Part shown: one piece after another, positions 49,569 to 51,452 of the stretch
Position numbering within the stretch: the first letter of the stretch is position 1
Layout: every line of letters begins with the position of its first letter
Assembly: GCA_038043045.1 (NCBI GenBank)
Contig: JBBTCX010000033.1
Span: 1 to 51,452 of the forward strand
Reading direction: 5' to 3'
Origin: JBBTCX01 sp038043045
Lineage (GTDB): Bacteria; Planctomycetota; Phycisphaerae; UBA1845
Length of the DNA: 51,452 nt
Translations under genes and position numbers: made by a program
Notes under the pieces: generated by a model
The model's database searches: none
What the model saw: the letters and a program-made list of their open reading frames with translations, nothing else
Told to the model about the DNA's origin: nothing

Positions 49569-51452
49569 ATGGGTAGGATGTATGCACTCTCTCTGTTGGC
49601 GGTTCTCTTGGGATCTTCTCCGAGCATCGTCGGCGGTGAGATGTGGGAGCCCGTTCCGGCGCTACCCACTGGCACACAGGGGCGCGTCTTCGCGTTTGGG
49701 CTGGTCCAAGGAGGCACCATGTACGCTCTCGGGGGAACGCCGTGGGTCAACGGCAGCGCCATCGACGGAGACGGAAGCGTTCATTCGTTCTTGCCTGGTG
49801 CCATGTCGTGGCAGACCGAGATCGGCCTCGACGGCATGGGGCCTGTGATCGGCCAGGGAGGCGGAGTCGATTCGTTGGGTCGATTGATCGTGTTCGGCGG
49901 CGAAAACGTTAGTAATGGCGATCACGGTGAGACCGCGACCTATGTTCCGGGGGAGGGACCATCGGGCGGGCTCCCGCGACGGCCGAATCCGGCCCCAGAT
50001 CGGTACTTTGCTTGGTGTACGGATGCGCAAGGGCGCGTTTATTCGATCGGCGGCGGCAAAGGGCGCGAGGCCGTACCCGGCGAGGGTAACGTCGGTTTGG
50101 GCTGGCGATACGTGCCGTCGACCAACACCTGGGACCCGATTGCTCCCCTGCCGACACCGGTGGGCGACGCCGCAGCCGTCTATGACGGCAACGGACACAT
50201 TTTGGTCATCGGCGGCGTGGTCGCAGATGGCGGGGCGCGGAGCACCAACGTGGCCCGTTATGACGTCGCCAGCAACACGTGGTCGGACACTGCGGTGGCG
50301 GACCTGCCCGTAGGCGTCAACGGTCACCGGGCAGTGGTCGGGGCCAACGGATGGGTCTACGTCATTGGCGGTGAGGGCGGCACCCTGCTCGAGCCGTCAA
50401 TGCTCGACACGGTTTGGATCTACCGTCCCGATCTCAATAGCTGGCAAGCCAGCCCAAACATGGCTCAGGCCCGCCGCTACCACGGCGCGGTGCTCGGTCT
50501 CGACAACTACATCTATGTGTTCGGCGGCGAGAACAATGGAGGGGGATTGGTCACGGCCGAGCGGCTCTACACGCCGTCTTGTCCGACCGTCACCACCCAG
50601 CCTGAGGGCGTGCAGGCCTGGGCCGGGGCCAACGTCGGCCTGGTGGTTACCGTTGCGGGGGGCAATCCACTATCGTATCAGTGGCAAATGGATGGCACTC
50701 CGCTGGCGGATGGTCCCTTGGGCGGTGGGACGACGATTTCGGGCTCGCAGACGCCGTCGCTGGCGATCGAGAATGTTTCATTGGAAGCCACCGGGCAATA
50801 CAGCGTCGTCGTGACCAATTCCTGCGGATCTACGGAGAGCACTCCGGCGACGGTGACGATGCTAATGCCGCCGAACATTGATGGGCTCTGGGTCGTGACC
50901 AATCTACACCCCGGATGGGCGGAACAGTCGTATGCAACCGACGTTGAAGGCGGGCGGCAGGTAGGCTACGGAATTAGAGACATCCCCCAATACAACAACA
51001 TCGACCTCGCCTGTGAGTGGTCAGGGACTCCGGAAAGTTGCACAACATATTCCGAGCCCGGCTCCGTCGGCGGGGCATTCCACGGGAGGGGCGCCGGCCA
51101 TCGAGTCGGCTGGTGGTGGTGGCCGTATCAGTGCTACGTCGGGGGACAGTGGTATACATGCTACACGCGTCAAGCCGCGCTGCTCGATGCCACCAATACG
51201 TTTTTCAACTTGCAAGTCAGCGGCTGGGAGTACAGTTCCGCGGTGACCACAGACGGTATACAAGTCGTCGGCACCGCCACAACCGATGACGCCGTGGGCA
51301 ACTACTTTTCTGCCGCGACCCTTTGGTGGAAGAACTCATTCGGCAACTGGACTTACCTGCAACTCATGTGGCCATATGATTGGCCGGGTCGGGACAGCAA
51401 CGCCTCGGCCGTGTTCGCGGGCAAGCAGTATGGTTCCTGGCAATATCGCGGC
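49569..51452 (+). CDS. Large secreted protein: kelch-like propeller, Ig-like domain, HAF-like region; partial
   Basis: 628 codons seen, no stop before the window edge. AAAGGAGG at 49553-49560 supports ATG 49569. A signal peptide (MGRMYALSLLAVLLGSSPSIVGG) is followed by kelch-type repeats (about 25-335: WVNGSAIDGDG, VFGGENVS, YSIGGGKGR, ILVIGGV, VYVIGGEGG, IYVFGGENNGGG), each a GG-containing blade. Then an Ig-like domain (CPTVTTQPEGVQAWAGANVGLVV ... LSYQWQMDGTPL ... ASGQYSV-like ATGQYSVVVTNSCGS, about 339-435), and a Trp/Cys-rich HAF-like region (about 440-628: NIDLACEWSGTPESC, GHRVGWWWWPYQCY, VVGTATTDDAVGNYFSAATLWW). This is a cell-surface or extracellular adhesion-type protein. Expression is probably controlled by sigma-54. 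Confidence 0.82.
   Translation, partial: MGRMYALSLLAVLLGSSPSIVGGEMWEPVPALPTGTQGRVFAFGLVQGGTMYALGGTPWVNGSAIDGDGSVHSFLPGAMSWQTEIGLDGMGPVIGQGGGVDSLGRLIVFGGENVSNGDHGETATYVPGEGPSGGLPRRPNPAPDRYFAWCTDAQGRVYSIGGGKGREAVPGEGNVGLGWRYVPSTNTWDPIAPLPTPVGDAAAVYDGNGHILVIGGVVADGGARSTNVARYDVASNTWSDTAVADLPVGVNGHRAVVGANGWVYVIGGEGGTLLEPSMLDTVWIYRPDLNSWQASPNMAQARRYHGAVLGLDNYIYVFGGENNGGGLVTAERLYTPSCPTVTTQPEGVQAWAGANVGLVVTVAGGNPLSYQWQMDGTPLADGPLGGGTTISGSQTPSLAIENVSLEATGQYSVVVTNSCGSTESTPATVTMLMPPNIDGLWVVTNLHPGWAEQSYATDVEGGRQVGYGIRDIPQYNNIDLACEWSGTPESCTTYSEPGSVGGAFHGRGAGHRVGWWWWPYQCYVGGQWYTCYTRQAALLDATNTFFNLQVSGWEYSSAVTTDGIQVVGTATTDDAVGNYFSAATLWWKNSFGNWTYLQLMWPYDWPGRDSNASAVFAGKQYGSWQYRG

Overview
The window looks like chromosomal DNA of a member of the Planctomycetota. 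The evidence is lineage-typical protein features: a membrane protein ending in a zinc ribbon of the CxxCGYNLFGL...CPECG type, a second membrane protein opening with a CGH...CxxCGK zinc ribbon, a secreted cysteine-rich protein ending in an IPTVSQWGL sorting-like tail, many TPR proteins and lipoproteins, a PQQ-type propeller, and a very large secreted kelch/Ig protein. Intergenic DNA carries several families of short palindromes. Base composition is moderately GC-rich, and GTG/TTG starts are common. I saw no rRNA, CRISPR array or insertion sequence.

Layout. 0-3.3 kb: amino-acid catabolism (an ALDH7-type aldehyde dehydrogenase cut by the window edge, and hpd) around a small zinc-ribbon protein. 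3.3-6.0 kb: an inserted defence island, with a PIN-domain toxin and its antitoxin, then a type II restriction-modification system with its controller gene. Two identical 13-bp controller operators sit at the methylase and controller promoters. 6.5-8.5 kb: a divergent sigma-70 family factor followed by an IPTL-tailed secreted protein. 8.7-11 kb: dipeptidyl peptidase IV. 11-22.7 kb, all on the minus strand: pdhA-pdhB-E2-lpdA (a complete pyruvate dehydrogenase complex), then tilS, a GT-C glycosyltransferase and an AsmA-like protein. 22.7-25.4 kb: palindrome-rich non-coding DNA around a two-lipoprotein operon. 25.4-30.2 kb: a GspE/PilB ATPase, an FHA-GAF-PP2C phosphatase and a catalytically degenerate hydrolase, all minus strand.

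30.2-41.4 kb is the transcription/translation operon: nusA, infB, a zinc-ribbon membrane protein, a DUF503 gene, rbfA, an endonuclease III-like gene with altered catalytic positions, and a 1187-residue TPR lipoprotein. It is preceded by a consensus promoter, a ~290-nt structured leader and an intrinsic terminator that lies before nusA. This is consistent with termination-based autoregulation or with a separate small RNA. 41.5-49.1 kb: housekeeping genes (YebC family, a TlyA-like methyltransferase, rpsT, a TPR protein, def, a PQQ-like propeller, tRNA-Arg(CCG), a SAM methyltransferase, rlmN). 49.1-51.5 kb: a palindrome, a near-perfect sigma-54 promoter and the start of a secreted kelch/Ig-like protein that runs off the window.
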